A DNA stretch of 64,000 bases, taken from NCBI RefSeq assembly GCF_022695515.1, contig NZ_JALDPT010000023.1:23254-87253 (forward strand), read 5' to 3'. Shown in pieces: positions 18,334-28,014 of this stretch (positions are counted from its first letter, which is position 1; each line of letters starts with the position of its first letter). The position numbers and the translations under genes were made by a program. This DNA comes from Phenylobacterium aquaticum (GTDB lineage Bacteria; Pseudomonadota; Alphaproteobacteria; Caulobacterales; Caulobacteraceae). A model generated the notes under the pieces. The model saw only the letters and a list, made by a program, of their open reading frames with translations, was not told the origin of the DNA and did not search any database.

Positions 18334-19163
18334 GTATTGGCCGCCTTGGCGAAATAGATCTCGGCCGGGCCCGGGAACTTGCGGGCGCGGACGTCAGCGG
18401 CGTAGGCGGCGACCGCCTGGCTGATCTCGCCCCGCAGGTCGCCATAGCGGCGCACGAATTTGGGCGTCCAGTCGAACAGGCCCAGCATGTCGTCGGTGAC
18501 CAGGATCTGACCGTCGCAGCCGGCGGAGGCGCCGATGCCGATCGTGGGGACGCTGACCGCCTCGGTGATCTCACGGGCGAGGCCCTCGGCCACCCCTTCG
18601 ACGACCAGGGCGAAGGCGCCGGCCTCGGCGGTGGCCTTGGCCTCGGCCAGGATGCGGGCGCGCTCGTCGGCGCCCTTGCCCTTGGCCTTGAAGCCGCCGT
18701 CGGTCAGCACCGCCTGGGGGCGCAGGCCCACATGGCCCATGACCGGGATGCCGCGCTTGACCAGATAGGCGATGGTGTCGACCACCGTCTCACCGCTCTC
18801 GACCTTCACGGCCTGGGCCCCGGTCTCCTTCATGATGCGCACGGCGTTGGCGTAGGCCGTTTCCGGCGCGCCCTCGTAGGAGCCGAAGGGCATGTCGACC
18901 ACCACCATGGCCTGGCGCGAGGTCCGCATGACCGCCTGGCCGTGCAGGATCATCATCTCGAGCGTGACGCCGACCGTATTGGGCAGGCCGTGGACCACCA
19001 TGCCCAGGCTGTCGCCGACCAGCAGCAGGTCGCAATGGGCGTCCAGCAGCTCGGCCATGGGGGCGGTGTAGGCGGTCAGGCAGACGATAGGCACGCCACC
19101 CTTGCGCGCGGCGATGTCCGGGGCGGCGAGACGCCGCACCGTATCCTGGCGATGAGCGGACAT
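18330..19163 (-). CDS. panB: 3-methyl-2-oxobutanoate hydroxymethyltransferase
   Basis: A 277-aa ketopantoate hydroxymethyltransferase, the first committed step of pantothenate and hence CoA synthesis, using methylene-tetrahydrofolate. Family motifs are [13 protein letters not shown] (about 29-41), the metal-binding [34 protein letters not shown] and [22 protein letters not shown], given here as separate conserved blocks. The length is normal. It precedes the SDR with an ATGA-type 4-bp overlap. No panC is adjacent. It lies 5 bp downstream of the anti-sigma-like gene on the same strand. Confidence 0.97.
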   Translation of the reverse strand: MSAHRQDTVRRLAAPDIAARKGGVPIVCLTAYTAPMAELLDAHCDLLLVGDSLGMVVHGLPNTVGVTLEMMILHGQAVMRTSRQAMVVVDMPFGSYEGAPETAYANAVRIMKETGAQAVKVESGETVVDTIAYLVKRGIPVMGHVGLRPQAVLTDGGFKAKGKGADERARILAEAKATAEAGAFALVVEGVAEGLAREITEAVSVPTIGIGASAGCDGQILVTDDMLGLFDWTPKFVRRYGDLRGEISQAVAAYAADVRARKFPGPAEIYFAKAANT

Positions 19164-19167
19164 GAAC

Positions 19168-19548
19168 TCAGATCTCCTCGATCACCCGCGTAAGCACAAA
19201 GCCCATGGCGACAACGGCCAGGGCGGAGGCGACCCAAACCACAGCCCAGTCGGACTGCACAAGCGACAACAGGTCGAAGCTCGGTCGAACCTGGGCGATC
19301 CCGGCCTTCAGAACCCGGCTGGACCCGGCGGAAACCGTCTCCACCCGATGGACCACATTGGACATCACAAGCTGGCTGACGCCCACGACCCCGCCGACCA
19401 CGCCGGCGCAGCCGATCAGCCAGCGGCGCATGTTCCAGCCCCGATCGAGCCGTCCCTCGACCTTCTGGGCGAAGGCCTCGCCGTCCGAGAAATAGGGCGC
19501 CTCGGCGAAGAGGCGCTCCAAACTGCGCTCGAAATCGAGTTCAGCCAT
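19168..19548 (-). CDS. Anti-sigma-like membrane protein, cassette copy 1
   Basis: A 126-aa protein starting at MAELDF behind a good Shine-Dalgarno (GGGGAGG) and overlapping the sigma gene by 8 bp. The cytoplasmic N-terminus ([25 protein letters not shown], about 8-35) is followed by two transmembrane helices (about 43-60 and 98-118). It has no zinc-binding anti-sigma motif. The N-terminal block aligns by eye with the product at 20632-20931 (RLKALFAADLPPARDPVF...). Position directly behind an ECF sigma gene suggests it holds that sigma factor at the membrane. The role is inference. Confidence 0.75.
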   Translation of the reverse strand: MAELDFERSLERLFAEAPYFSDGEAFAQKVEGRLDRGWNMRRWLIGCAGVVGGVVGVSQLVMSNVVHRVETVSAGSSRVLKAGIAQVRPSFDLLSLVQSDWAVVWVASALAVVAMGFVLTRVIEEI

Positions 19549-20119
19549 TGCCCTGCCTCCCCTCGAGCGCGCCGTCAGGCGGCGCCAGTCGCGCTCGGAG
19601 CTTCTCCAGACCACGTTTGACATGGGATTTCACCGTTCCAAGCGGCAGATTTAAGGCTTCCGCCGCCTCGGCGTGGGACAGGCCCGCGCCATAGCACATG
19701 CTGACGCACAGCCGTTCCGGCGCGGTGAGCGCCTTGAGCGCCCCGTCCAGATCGATGCGTCCCGCCGTGTCCGGATCGGACACGTCCGGCTCGCCCTCCT
19801 CCGCCGCGACAGCGAGATCGGCCAGCCGCCGCTCCCTTTGCAGCCGACGCAGATACTGTCGCGCGGCGATGCGCTTGACCCAGCCCTGGAAGGCGCCTTC
19901 GCCGCGATATTCCGCGATGCCTTCGAAGGCGGCTAGGAACGCGTCCTGCGCCGTATCGTCGGCCTCCGCCGGGGCCGCGCCCATGCGGCGCAGCAGTCCG
20001 CGCACCGCCGACCCGTGTCGGCGGACAAGCTCACCGAAGGCGCGACGTTCCCCCGTCGCCGCCAAGGTGGCCAGCTCCACATCGTGGAGACTCGCGAACC
20101 TGTGTTGAGAGCCCGTCAT
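19541..20119 (-). CDS. ECF-type RNA polymerase sigma factor, cassette copy 1
   Basis: A 192-aa sigma-70 family protein. Region 2 runs from about 28 to 95 (FGELVRRHGSAVRGLLRRM, DDTAQDAFLAAFEGI, FQGWVKRIAARQYL). Region 4 is at about 130-180, with the helix-turn-helix SHAEAAEALNLPLGTVKSHVKRGLEKLRAR. It lacks regions 1 and 3, as ECF factors do. It sits between a small membrane protein upstream and an anti-sigma-like membrane protein downstream. The same arrangement recurs immediately upstream in the adjacent cassette. The promoter it recognises is not known; I found no clear ECF-type GGAAC box in front of the cassettes. Confidence 0.92.
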   Translation of the reverse strand: MTGSQHRFASLHDVELATLAATGERRAFGELVRRHGSAVRGLLRRMGAAPAEADDTAQDAFLAAFEGIAEYRGEGAFQGWVKRIAARQYLRRLQRERRLADLAVAAEEGEPDVSDPDTAGRIDLDGALKALTAPERLCVSMCYGAGLSHAEAAEALNLPLGTVKSHVKRGLEKLRARLAPPDGALEGRQGNG

Positions 20120-20145
20120 TGGGCCTTGCTCCCCCTAGAGCGCCT

Positions 20146-20529
20146 TTAGGACTTCTGGCCGCGGCCGAAGAACGAGATCAAGATGAACGCCAGACCGATG
20201 AAGCCCGGGAAGGCGGCGATGCCCAACATGGGATAGAGCGCGTCGGCGTCCTCGAAGCTGATGGCCAGGCCCATGGCCGCCAGGCCCACCGCGACGCCCA
20301 CCCAGACGATGCCGACCCGCAGGTCGCGCTGGGGCGAGGGCTTCGGACGGACCTTCACGTCGGAGGTCATGGCCTCGATCACTTCCGGCGGAAGCGGTTG
20401 GCCCTTCTCGATGGCGGCGCGCAGGGTGTCCTGCAGCTTTTGGCGCTCCTGGCTCTTCAGATAGGCGGGCACCAGGAACAGGGATGCGATCGATCCAAAG
20501 ATGATCAAGACGATCATGACAGCTTGCAA
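20146..20529 (-). CDS. Small two/three-helix membrane protein, cassette copy 1
   Basis: A 127-aa protein with an N-terminal helix (about 4-22: VMIVLIIFGSIASLFLVP), a cytoplasmic segment with the motif EKGQPLPPEV at about 42-51, and two C-terminal helices (about 73-90 and 100-120). The start is a TTG at 20529, chosen because AAGGAG lies six bases upstream; the alternative ATG at 20517 has no such site. The motif plus helix layout resembles uncharacterised DUF6249-type proteins that accompany ECF sigma genes, from memory. It is homologous by eye to the protein at 21472-21933 (GKEPPPEL). It is possibly a sensor or accessory anti-sigma. Confidence 0.78.
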   Translation of the reverse strand: MQAVMIVLIIFGSIASLFLVPAYLKSQERQKLQDTLRAAIEKGQPLPPEVIEAMTSDVKVRPKPSPQRDLRVGIVWVGVAVGLAAMGLAISFEDADALYPMLGIAAFPGFIGLAFILISFFGRGQKS

Positions 20530-20552
20530 TGGGGTCTCCTTCTCTCCGTGGG

Positions 20553-20609
20553 CGGGCGTTGGCGCCCGTCTATGTATGGAAAGAGGCGCGCCGCATCCCC
20601 TATGGATGC
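20553..20609. promoter_or_regulatory. Two hairpin-forming inverted repeats between the two ECF cassettes
   Basis: CGGGCG-TTGG-CGCCCG (20553-20568, perfect 6-bp arms) and GCATCC-CCTAT-GGATGC (20593-20609, perfect 6-bp arms). Both lie in the 102-bp gap between cassette 2 and the TTG start of cassette 1. Either could end transcription of the upstream cassette, act as a 5' leader structure, or bind a regulator. No T-run follows on the minus strand, so a simple Rho-independent terminator is unlikely. Confidence 0.45.
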
Positions 20610-20631
20610 AGCCTAAGCCGTGAATTCTTCG

Positions 20632-20931
20632 TCATGTTCGCGGGTTGAGGATCCGGCCGTCGCTGAAGGTGATCAGCACCGCGACCAGACCCAGGGCGAG
20701 CGCCGCCGGCGCGAGCCCCTGCCCCACCGCCGCGAGCGTCGGCGCCAGCACCGGCCACAGCACCCACAGCAGAGCCGCCCCGACCAGGCTGATGGCCGAA
20801 AGGCCGGCCATGTCCAGCAGGAAGGCCCGGCGGGCCAGGCGCTCGAACACGGCGGCTTGGAAGACCGGATCCCGCGCCGGCGGCAGGTCGGCGGCGAACA
20901 GGGCCTTCAGGCGATCATCGGGCGGAGGCAT
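20632..20931 (-). CDS. Anti-sigma-like membrane protein, cassette copy 2
   Basis: A 99-aa protein starting at MPPPDDRLKALF, behind GAGGAG seven bases upstream; an ATG 7 codons earlier has no good site. The cytoplasmic N-terminus (RLKALFAADLPPARDPVFQ, about 7-25) is followed by two transmembrane helices (about 38-58 and 66-86). The N-terminal block resembles that of the 19168-19548 protein: leucine-phenylalanine-alanine core, acidic spacer, then a basic stretch before the membrane. It overlaps the sigma gene by 17 bp, so it is translationally coupled. No zinc ligands are present. It is presumed to be the anti-sigma factor for the 20915-21466 product. Confidence 0.74.
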   Translation of the reverse strand: MPPPDDRLKALFAADLPPARDPVFQAAVFERLARRAFLLDMAGLSAISLVGAALLWVLWPVLAPTLAAVGQGLAPAALALGLVAVLITFSDGRILNPRT

Positions 20932-21466
20932 CGACAGGCTCCTCGTCTTCAATGTTCAGGGCCGCCAACAGGCGGGCCCGTCCGCGGGTCACATGGGATT
21001 TCACCGTGCCCAGCGGCAAGTCCAAGGCCTGGGCGGCCTCGGCGTGGCTGAAATCCCCCGCCAGGCAAAGGGCCACGCAGGCCCTCTGTTCCAGCGGCAA
21101 CTCGGCCATGGCGCGCTCCAGCGCCATGCGATCTTCCGGCGCCGGTGCGACCGGCGTCTCGGCGGCTTCCCGCCAGGCGTCGTCGCGGCGTCTGGCCCGG
21201 CGATCGGCGCGCAGGGCCGTGAGCGCCTTGTTATAGCCGATGCCGCACAGCCAGGCCCGCACATTCGCCCCCGGCCCCAGGCGTTCGATCCGGCCCCAGG
21301 CGGTGATGAAGGTCTCCTGGGCGAGGTCGTCGGCCAGGGCCCAGTTCCCGCAGGCGCGGCGCAGGAAGGCCCGCAGCGCCTGCTGGTGACGCTCCACCAG
21401 CCGGGAGAAGGCCTCGGCCGATCCTGTGCGCGCGGCCTCGACCAGATTGTCGTCGAGGTCCGCCAT
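20915..21466 (-). CDS. ECF-type RNA polymerase sigma factor, cassette copy 2
   Basis: A 183-aa ECF sigma factor. Region 2: AFSRLVERHQQALRAFLRR, DDLAQETFITAWGRI, VRAWLCGIGYNKAL. A variable Arg/Pro-rich linker is at about 85-112. Region 4 has the helix-turn-helix SHAEAAQALDLPLGTVKSHVTRGRARL. The region 4 helix is nearly identical to that of the copy 1 sigma factor (SHAEAAEALNLPLGTVKSHVKRG), whereas region 2 differs more. The two might therefore share promoter -35 preference but differ in control. It lies 5 bp after the small membrane protein gene and overlaps the anti-sigma-like gene downstream. Confidence 0.92.
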   Translation of the reverse strand: MADLDDNLVEAARTGSAEAFSRLVERHQQALRAFLRRACGNWALADDLAQETFITAWGRIERLGPGANVRAWLCGIGYNKALTALRADRRARRRDDAWREAAETPVAPAPEDRMALERAMAELPLEQRACVALCLAGDFSHAEAAQALDLPLGTVKSHVTRGRARLLAALNIEDEEPVDASAR

Positions 21467-21471
21467 CGGCG

Positions 21472-21933
21472 TCAGTCGACGTCCGGCCGGCGGAAGGTCA
21501 TGCCCAGGATGGCGAAGGCCAGATTGCCGGCGGTGATGCAGCCCAGGATGATCGCCACGAAGCGGAACGGCCCGTCAGCGCCCGGCACATAGTGCATCTC
21601 GGCCGAGAACCAGAAGGCCGCGGCGACCGCCCCGGTGAAGATGGCCGAGCGCATGGCGCCGTAAGGTCCGAACCGATAGGCCCGGCGATAGGCGCGCCGG
21701 ACGTGGCGGTTGTAGTAGCGGGCGTCGACGCCGGGCGGGATCGGGTCGGCGGCGTCCTCGTGCACCCGGCGCATCAGCTCGGGCGGGGGCTCCTTGCCCT
21801 GGGCGGTATAGGTCTTGATCAGGTCGAGGGCGTCGCGGCTGCGCTGATAGCTCAGCCAGCGGTCGAAGGCGCCGAAGATGAACCAGCCGAGCGGGAAGAC
21901 CAGCCACCAGTAGCTGAACCACACATGTTCCAT
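21472..21933 (-). CDS. Small membrane protein, cassette copy 2
   Basis: A 153-aa protein. A Trp/Phe-rich N-terminal helix (about 5-22: WFSYWWLVFPLGWFIFGA) is followed by a cytoplasmic stretch with AQGKEPPPELMRRV (about 44-57) and an Arg/Tyr-rich segment (YYNRHVRRAYRRAYRFGPYG). Two C-terminal helices complete it (about 96-110 and 122-142). The layout and the GKEPPPEL motif parallel the 20146-20529 protein (GQPLPPEV), so they are probably duplicates. It is the first gene of cassette 2, ahead of its ECF sigma factor. The function is unknown; signal sensing is plausible. Confidence 0.78.
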   Translation of the reverse strand: MEHVWFSYWWLVFPLGWFIFGAFDRWLSYQRSRDALDLIKTYTAQGKEPPPELMRRVHEDAADPIPPGVDARYYNRHVRRAYRRAYRFGPYGAMRSAIFTGAVAAAFWFSAEMHYVPGADGPFRFVAIILGCITAGNLAFAILGMTFRRPDVD

Positions 21934-21983
21934 GGAAGGGCTCCGTAGGAAGGACAGGACGGATCATCCGCCCTTTTCACCCC

Positions 21984-22838
21984 CTAGTCGCCGCCGCGGG
22001 CCGGATCGGATGCAGACGGGTGCGCCAGACGCTCAAATATTTTCGGGGCCGCCGCGATCAGGCTGGAATAGTGCGAGCGACCCGCCAGGGTCTCGATCCC
22101 CGCGCCCGCGGGCAGACGGTCGCGCAGACGCTCCGCCATGGCCGGCGGCGCCCAGGTGTCGAGGCTGCCCGACCAGATGCGGACCGGCGCGCTTAGCCGC
22201 GCGAGGTCGTCGGCCCAGGGGCGGACATAGGCCTGCAGGTCGCGGACATAGCCGGCCCGGCCCGCGCCCAGCGCGTCTTTCAGGACGGGCTTCATCAGGG
22301 TCTTGAACCGGCTGTCTTGGGCGAGCGGCTTGTCGTCGCCGGCGGCGGTGGCGAACAGCATGTCGAACAGGGCGTCCGGCCGGATGCGGGCGATCAGCCC
22401 CTGCAGGGCCGTGGCCAGGCGGAACGCGAGAGGCGCGCGCCGGGCCATCCGGAACAGGGCCGCGCCCGCCACACCCTTGAGATCGTCCGGCCCGTCGATG
22501 GGACCGGCGGGTGAGACGAGGTCGAGCCCGCGCACCTGGTCGCCCAGCCGGGCGGCGACCTCCAGGGCGACGAAGGCCCCGATCGAGAAGCCGATCATGT
22601 CGATCTGACGCCCCGCCGCACGGGCGCGGAGGTCGGCGGCCACCGCGTCGAAATGGGCGGCGCCGGTCAGGCCCTTGGCGAGGATCGCGCGATGCAGGCA
22701 GACCGGGCTGAGGCCGCGCGCCTTGGCGGCGCCGACGATCAGGCCGATCTCGCGGGGCGAGCCGGGGGCGCCATGGAAATAGACCACCAGCGGCGGCTGG
22801 CCGGTGCGATCGCCCGGCGCCGGGATCGGATCATCCAA
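21984..22838 (-). CDS. Alpha/beta hydrolase
   Basis: A 284-aa protein of the alpha/beta hydrolase fold. HGAPGSP near 22-28 supplies the oxyanion hole, GFSIGA (about 103-108) the nucleophile elbow with catalytic Ser, and GRSHYSSLI near the C-terminus the catalytic His (about 260). An acid in SGSLDTWAPP probably completes the triad. No signal peptide is present, so it is cytoplasmic. The substrate is unknown. Its start overlaps the stop of the ArsC-like gene by 8 bp, implying cotranscription. Confidence 0.85.
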   Translation of the reverse strand: MDDPIPAPGDRTGQPPLVVYFHGAPGSPREIGLIVGAAKARGLSPVCLHRAILAKGLTGAAHFDAVAADLRARAAGRQIDMIGFSIGAFVALEVAARLGDQVRGLDLVSPAGPIDGPDDLKGVAGAALFRMARRAPLAFRLATALQGLIARIRPDALFDMLFATAAGDDKPLAQDSRFKTLMKPVLKDALGAGRAGYVRDLQAYVRPWADDLARLSAPVRIWSGSLDTWAPPAMAERLRDRLPAGAGIETLAGRSHYSSLIAAAPKIFERLAHPSASDPARGGD

Positions 22839-23184
22839 AGGCGGCCGCGAAGATCTCCGGCGTGAAGCCGACCAGCAGGCGGTCGCCCAGATCCACCACG
22901 GGGCGTTTGATCATCGACGGCTGGGCCAGCATCAGGCCGATGGCCTTGGCCCGGTCGATGTCGGCCTTGTCGGCGTCGGGCAGCTTGCGGAAGGTCGTGC
23001 CGGCGGTGTTGAGCAGAACCTTCCAGTCGACCCGGTCGGCCCAGGCCTCCAGCGTGGCGCGATCCACGCCGACCGCCTTGTAGTCATGGAAGGCGTAGGC
23101 GACCCCGCGATCCTCCAGCCAGGTGCGGGCCTTCTTCATCGTGTCGCAGGCCTTGATGCCATAGACCGTCACGCCGTCGCTCAT
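22831..23184 (-). CDS. ArsC/Spx family protein (YffB-like)
   Basis: A 117-aa thioredoxin-fold protein. The N-terminal active-site region is GIKACDTMKKARTWLE (about 9-24) with a single Cys followed by Asp-Thr-Met-Lys-Lys, the pattern of the YffB/YfjG branch of ArsC-related reductases. The conserved SMIKRPVVD block is at about 90-98. It lacks the CX5R phosphatase-type motif of arsenate reductases, and there are no other arsenic genes nearby, so a glutathione-linked thiol reductase role is more likely than arsenate reduction. It lies between guaA (28 bp upstream on the same strand) and the hydrolase. Confidence 0.85.
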   Translation of the reverse strand: MSDGVTVYGIKACDTMKKARTWLEDRGVAYAFHDYKAVGVDRATLEAWADRVDWKVLLNTAGTTFRKLPDADKADIDRAKAIGLMLAQPSMIKRPVVDLGDRLLVGFTPEIFAAAFG

Positions 23185-23212
23185 CCGTCGTTCTCCGCGC
23201 TGAAGACCTAGC

Positions 23213-24774
23213 CTATTCCCACTCGATGGTGCCGGGGGGTTTTGAGGTCACGTCATAGACCACGCGGTTTACGCCCCGGACCTCGTTGATGATCCGGGTG
23301 GCGCAGCGGCCCAGGACGTCCCAGGGGAATTCGAAGAAGTCGGCGGTCATGCCGTCGGTCGAAGTGACGGCGCGCAGGGCGAGCACGTCCTCATAGGTGC
23401 GGGCGTCGCCCATGACGCCGACGGTCTTGACCGGCAGCAGCACAGCGAAGGCCTGCCAGATGCTGTCGTAGAGGCTGGCCTTGCGGATCTCATCGAGATA
23501 GATCGCGTCGGCCTGCTGCAGGACCGCGACCTTCTCCCGGGTGATCTCGCCGGGGATGCGGATGGCGAGGCCCGGTCCCGGGAACGGATGGCGGCCGACG
23601 AAGGCCGGCGGCAGGCCGAGTTCGACGCCGAGCGCGCGGACCTCGTCCTTGAAGAGCTCGCGCAGGGGTTCGACCAGCTTGAGCTTCATATAGTCCGGCA
23701 GGCCGCCGACATTGTGGTGGCTCTTGATTACGGCCGACGGGCCGCCGCGGGCCGAGACGCTCTCGATCACGTCCGGATAGAGGGTGCCCTGGGCGAGGAA
23801 GGCCGCGCCCTCGATCTTCGCGCTCTCCTTGTCGAAGACGTCGATGAACAGGCGCCCGATGGTCTTGCGCTTGGTCTCCGGGTCCGAGACGCCGGCCAGT
23901 TCGCCCAGGAACAGATCGCCGGCGTCCACGTGGATCAGGGGGATGTTGTAGTGGTCGCGGAACATGGTCACGACCTGCTCGGCCTCATTGTGCCGCAGGA
24001 GGCCGGTGTCGACGAAGACGCAGGTCAGCTGGTCGCCGATCGCCTCGTGGATCAGGACGGCGGCCACCGAGGAATCCACACCGCCGGACAGGCCGCAGAT
24101 CACCTTGCCGTCGCCGACCTGGGCGCGGATCTTGGCGACCATCTCCTGGCGGAAGGAGGCCATGGTCCAGTCGCCCTTCAGCCCGGCGATCCGATGCGTG
24201 AAGTTGCGCAGCATCAAGGCCCCGCGCGGGTGTGCGCCACCTCGGGGTGGAACTGGATGCCGTAGAAGCGGCGGCCCTCGTCGGCGATCACCGCATAGGG
24301 CGAGCCTTCCGAGGCGGCGACCACGTGGAAGCCGGTCGGGATGGCGGTGATCTTGTCGCCGTGGCTCATCCAGACGGTCTCTTTCGAGCCTACCTCGCCC
24401 AAGCCGGCCAGCAGCGGACTCTCGCGCTCGATCAGGATTTCGGCGCGGCCGAATTCGCGGGTGTGACCGCCCTCGACCTTGCCGCCCAGCTCGGCGCACA
24501 TGGTCATCTCGCCGTAGCAGATGCCCAGCACCGGGACGCCGAGTTCGAAGACCTTGTGGGTCACCGAGGGGCTTTCGTCCTCGTGAACGCTGGCCGGGCC
24601 GCCCGAGAGGATCACCGCCTTGGGGGCGTAGGCCTCGAGCATTTGCTCGACTTTGTCATAGGGGTGGATCTCGCAATAGACGCCGCTCTCGCGCAGCCGG
24701 CGCGCGATCAGCTGGGTCACCTGGCTGCCGAAATCGACGATCAGGACACGTTCGTGAGCGGGGGTCTGGGTCAT
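23213..24774 (-). CDS. guaA: GMP synthase, glutamine-hydrolysing (frameshift in the sequence)
   Basis: 520 aa when joined, the usual length. It aminates XMP to GMP. The class I glutamine amidotransferase domain has Cys86 in GICYGEM and His/Glu in FHPEVAHT. The ATP pyrophosphatase domain has the P-loop [10 protein letters not shown], and the dimerisation domain ends [17 protein letters not shown]. The frame breaks at about 24228-24230: the sequence CACACCCGCGCGGGG should read with four Cs to give [12 protein letters not shown]. The gene is essential for guanine nucleotides in most bacteria, and both halves are otherwise perfect. A sequencing error is therefore the simplest reading. Confidence 0.95.
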
Positions 24775-24805
24775 GCGGGTCTTCAGATGCGAGGCGTGAG
24801 ACAGG

Positions 24806-26083
24806 TCATTTGGCGCGCTCCAGCACCGCGACGAAGAAGCCGTCGGTGTCGGCGCTGGCCGGGGACAGGCGCAGATAGCCTTCCGGGGTCAGAAAGCGGG
24901 CGAGATCGGGGTCGAAGCTGGCGGGCTGCAGGGCGAACTGCGGCGCGCGGGCGAGGAAGGCGGCGACGCGGTCCTCGTCCTCCCGGGGCAGGATCGAGCA
25001 GGTCACATAGATGATCCGCCCGCCGGGTTTCACGAAGGTCGCGCCTTCGTCCAGCACCAGGTCCTGGTCGGCCATGCGCTTGGCGAGCGTCTCCGGCGTC
25101 AGCCGCCACTTGGTGTCGGGATGGCGGCGCCAGGCGCCTGCGCCGGTGCAGGGGGCGTCGATGAACACCACGTCCATCTTGGCCTTCAGGTCCGTCAGCG
25201 GATCGGCATGCACCGGCGAGCGGATCTGGATGGCGCGGACGCCGGCCCGGTCGGCGCGGCGGATGGTGTCGGCGAGGCGCCGCGCCTCGCTGTCATAGGC
25301 GTAAATCTGGCCGGAATTGCCCATCATGGCCGCGAGCGCGAGCGTCTTTCCCCCGCCCCCGGCGCAGAGGTCGAGCACCTGGCGGCCCTTGATCTCGCCG
25401 GCGCAGGCCGCGGCGATCTGGGAGCCCAGGTCCTGGACTTCGAACCAGCCCTTGGAAAAGGCGGGAATGGTCTCCACCGCCCCGGCCCGCTCCATGGGCT
25501 CGGGAGCCGGAATGCGGAAGGCGGTCGGCAGGATCCCGGCGGGGATGGCGTTCAGGGGGGCCAGGGCCTTGGCGCCGCGGACGGGATCGGTCTTGAGGAG
25601 ATTGACCCGCAGATCGACGGGAGCGCGGGCCGACAGGGCCTGCCCCTCCTCCGCGGCCCGGTCGCCGAAGGCGCGTTCGAAGTCCGGCTCAAGCCAGGCC
25701 GGATAGTCGCCGCGCACCGAGGCCGGGGCGTCGGCGATGTCGCGAGGATGGTCGAGGCTCGCGCGCTCGGCTTGCGTCAGGGGACCAGGTCCGTGGACCT
25801 CGTCGCCCGCGGCCTCGGCGATGCGCTCCATCGGCCAGCGCCAGTAGAATTTCAGGGCGGCCAGGGCGGCGGCGCGGGGACTCTCGTCGTCCATGGCCCA
25901 GGCCAGCGAACGCCGGCGGCGCAGGACGTCCATGGCGAGCCCTGAGATGAAGGCGCGGTCCTTGGAGCCGGCGTAGCGCGCGCCCTCCCCCCAGCCCTTC
26001 AAGGCCAGCTTGATGGGGCGGTGGCGGGTTTCGACGTCGGTCAGAACCTCGATGGCCGCGGCAAGGCGCCCGCCGTCACGCAA
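24806..26083 (-). CDS. RsmB/NOP family SAM-dependent RNA methyltransferase
   Basis: A 425-aa putative 16S rRNA cytosine-C5 methyltransferase. The N-terminal NusB-like/PUA-type part (about 1-190) is followed by the Rossmann catalytic domain. SAM motif I is [17 protein letters not shown], motif IV with a catalytic Cys is [15 protein letters not shown], and motif VI with the second Cys is [11 protein letters not shown]. Both cysteines of the two-Cys mechanism are present. The length suits RsmB, but orthology to RsmB versus another NOP2/Sun member cannot be settled by eye. It overlaps the MAPEG gene stop region by 8 bp. Confidence 0.9.
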   Translation of the reverse strand: MRDGGRLAAAIEVLTDVETRHRPIKLALKGWGEGARYAGSKDRAFISGLAMDVLRRRRSLAWAMDDESPRAAALAALKFYWRWPMERIAEAAGDEVHGPGPLTQAERASLDHPRDIADAPASVRGDYPAWLEPDFERAFGDRAAEEGQALSARAPVDLRVNLLKTDPVRGAKALAPLNAIPAGILPTAFRIPAPEPMERAGAVETIPAFSKGWFEVQDLGSQIAAACAGEIKGRQVLDLCAGGGGKTLALAAMMGNSGQIYAYDSEARRLADTIRRADRAGVRAIQIRSPVHADPLTDLKAKMDVVFIDAPCTGAGAWRRHPDTKWRLTPETLAKRMADQDLVLDEGATFVKPGGRIIYVTCSILPREDEDRVAAFLARAPQFALQPASFDPDLARFLTPEGYLRLSPASADTDGFFVAVLERAK

Positions 26084-26480
26084 GGAAGATCGCCGCCACG
26101 ATCATGCCGATGCCGATCATGCTGACAAACCAGACGAGCGTGCGCAGGCCGGTCGCGCCGGCCGCATAGAGGGGGACATAGACGATCCGGGCCCCGACAT
26201 AGAGCAGGCCGCCCCAGAGGGTGAGCTCTCCGGTCTTGGCCACCAGATAGGCCGCAAAGGTCGCCGCCACGAAGAAGGGAAAGGTCTCCTGGAAGTTCCG
26301 GTAGGCCCGGTCCAATCGCCCCGCCACGCCGGTCAGGACGCGGTGTTCGTCCCGCGGTCCCGCCGCCCACTTCAGGTCCTGCTCGGGATGCAGGCGGGCC
26401 GCGATGGTCGCCCACAGCAGCTGCACGATCCCGACAATGACCGCCGCCCCGATGAGCAGGAGTTCCGGCGCTGCGTTCAT
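26076..26480 (-). CDS. MAPEG family membrane protein
   Basis: A 134-aa membrane protein with four predicted helices. The core signature GRLDRAYRNFQETFPFFVAA (about 54-73), with the conserved Arg, Asn, Glu and Pro, belongs to MAPEG (membrane-associated proteins in eicosanoid and glutathione metabolism). Bacterial members are uncharacterised or act as glutathione transferases/peroxidases. It sits 3 bp after guaB and overlaps the methyltransferase by 8 bp, so it is likely part of the guaB transcript. Confidence 0.85.
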   Translation of the reverse strand: MNAAPELLLIGAAVIVGIVQLLWATIAARLHPEQDLKWAAGPRDEHRVLTGVAGRLDRAYRNFQETFPFFVAATFAAYLVAKTGELTLWGGLLYVGARIVYVPLYAAGATGLRTLVWFVSMIGIGMIVAAIFLA

Positions 26481-26483
26481 GGT

Positions 26484-27943
<1,460 letters not shown>

Positions 27944-27972
27944 GAGACTCTCCATTTTGCGGGGTGCGTATA

Positions 27973-27995
27973 GGGGGTCATGCCCCCCTGGGGCA
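27973..27995 (-). promoter_or_regulatory. Competing hairpins in the guaB leader
   Basis: On the minus strand, TGCCCC-AGG-GGGGCA and GGGGG-CATGA-CCCCC share one G run, so only one of the two stems can form at a time. They lie between the MFS stop (28015) and the guaB start (27943). This could be a terminator for the MFS gene, an attenuator for guaB, or chance in GC-rich DNA. No T-run follows. Confidence 0.4.
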
Positions 27996-28014
27996 AGGGT
28001 CGCGTCGCGGCTTG

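Noticed and set aside
22831..23184. Arsenate reductase ArsC and an arsenic-resistance locus
   Set aside because: The active-site pattern is that of the YffB/Spx-like branch and no arsB, acr3 or arsR gene is nearby.
24214..24774. Stand-alone glutamine amidotransferase next to a stand-alone GMP synthase ATPase domain (two-subunit GuaA)
   Set aside because: Archaeal-type split GuaA would have separate starts; here one missing C in a C run joins both halves into a perfect 520-aa protein.
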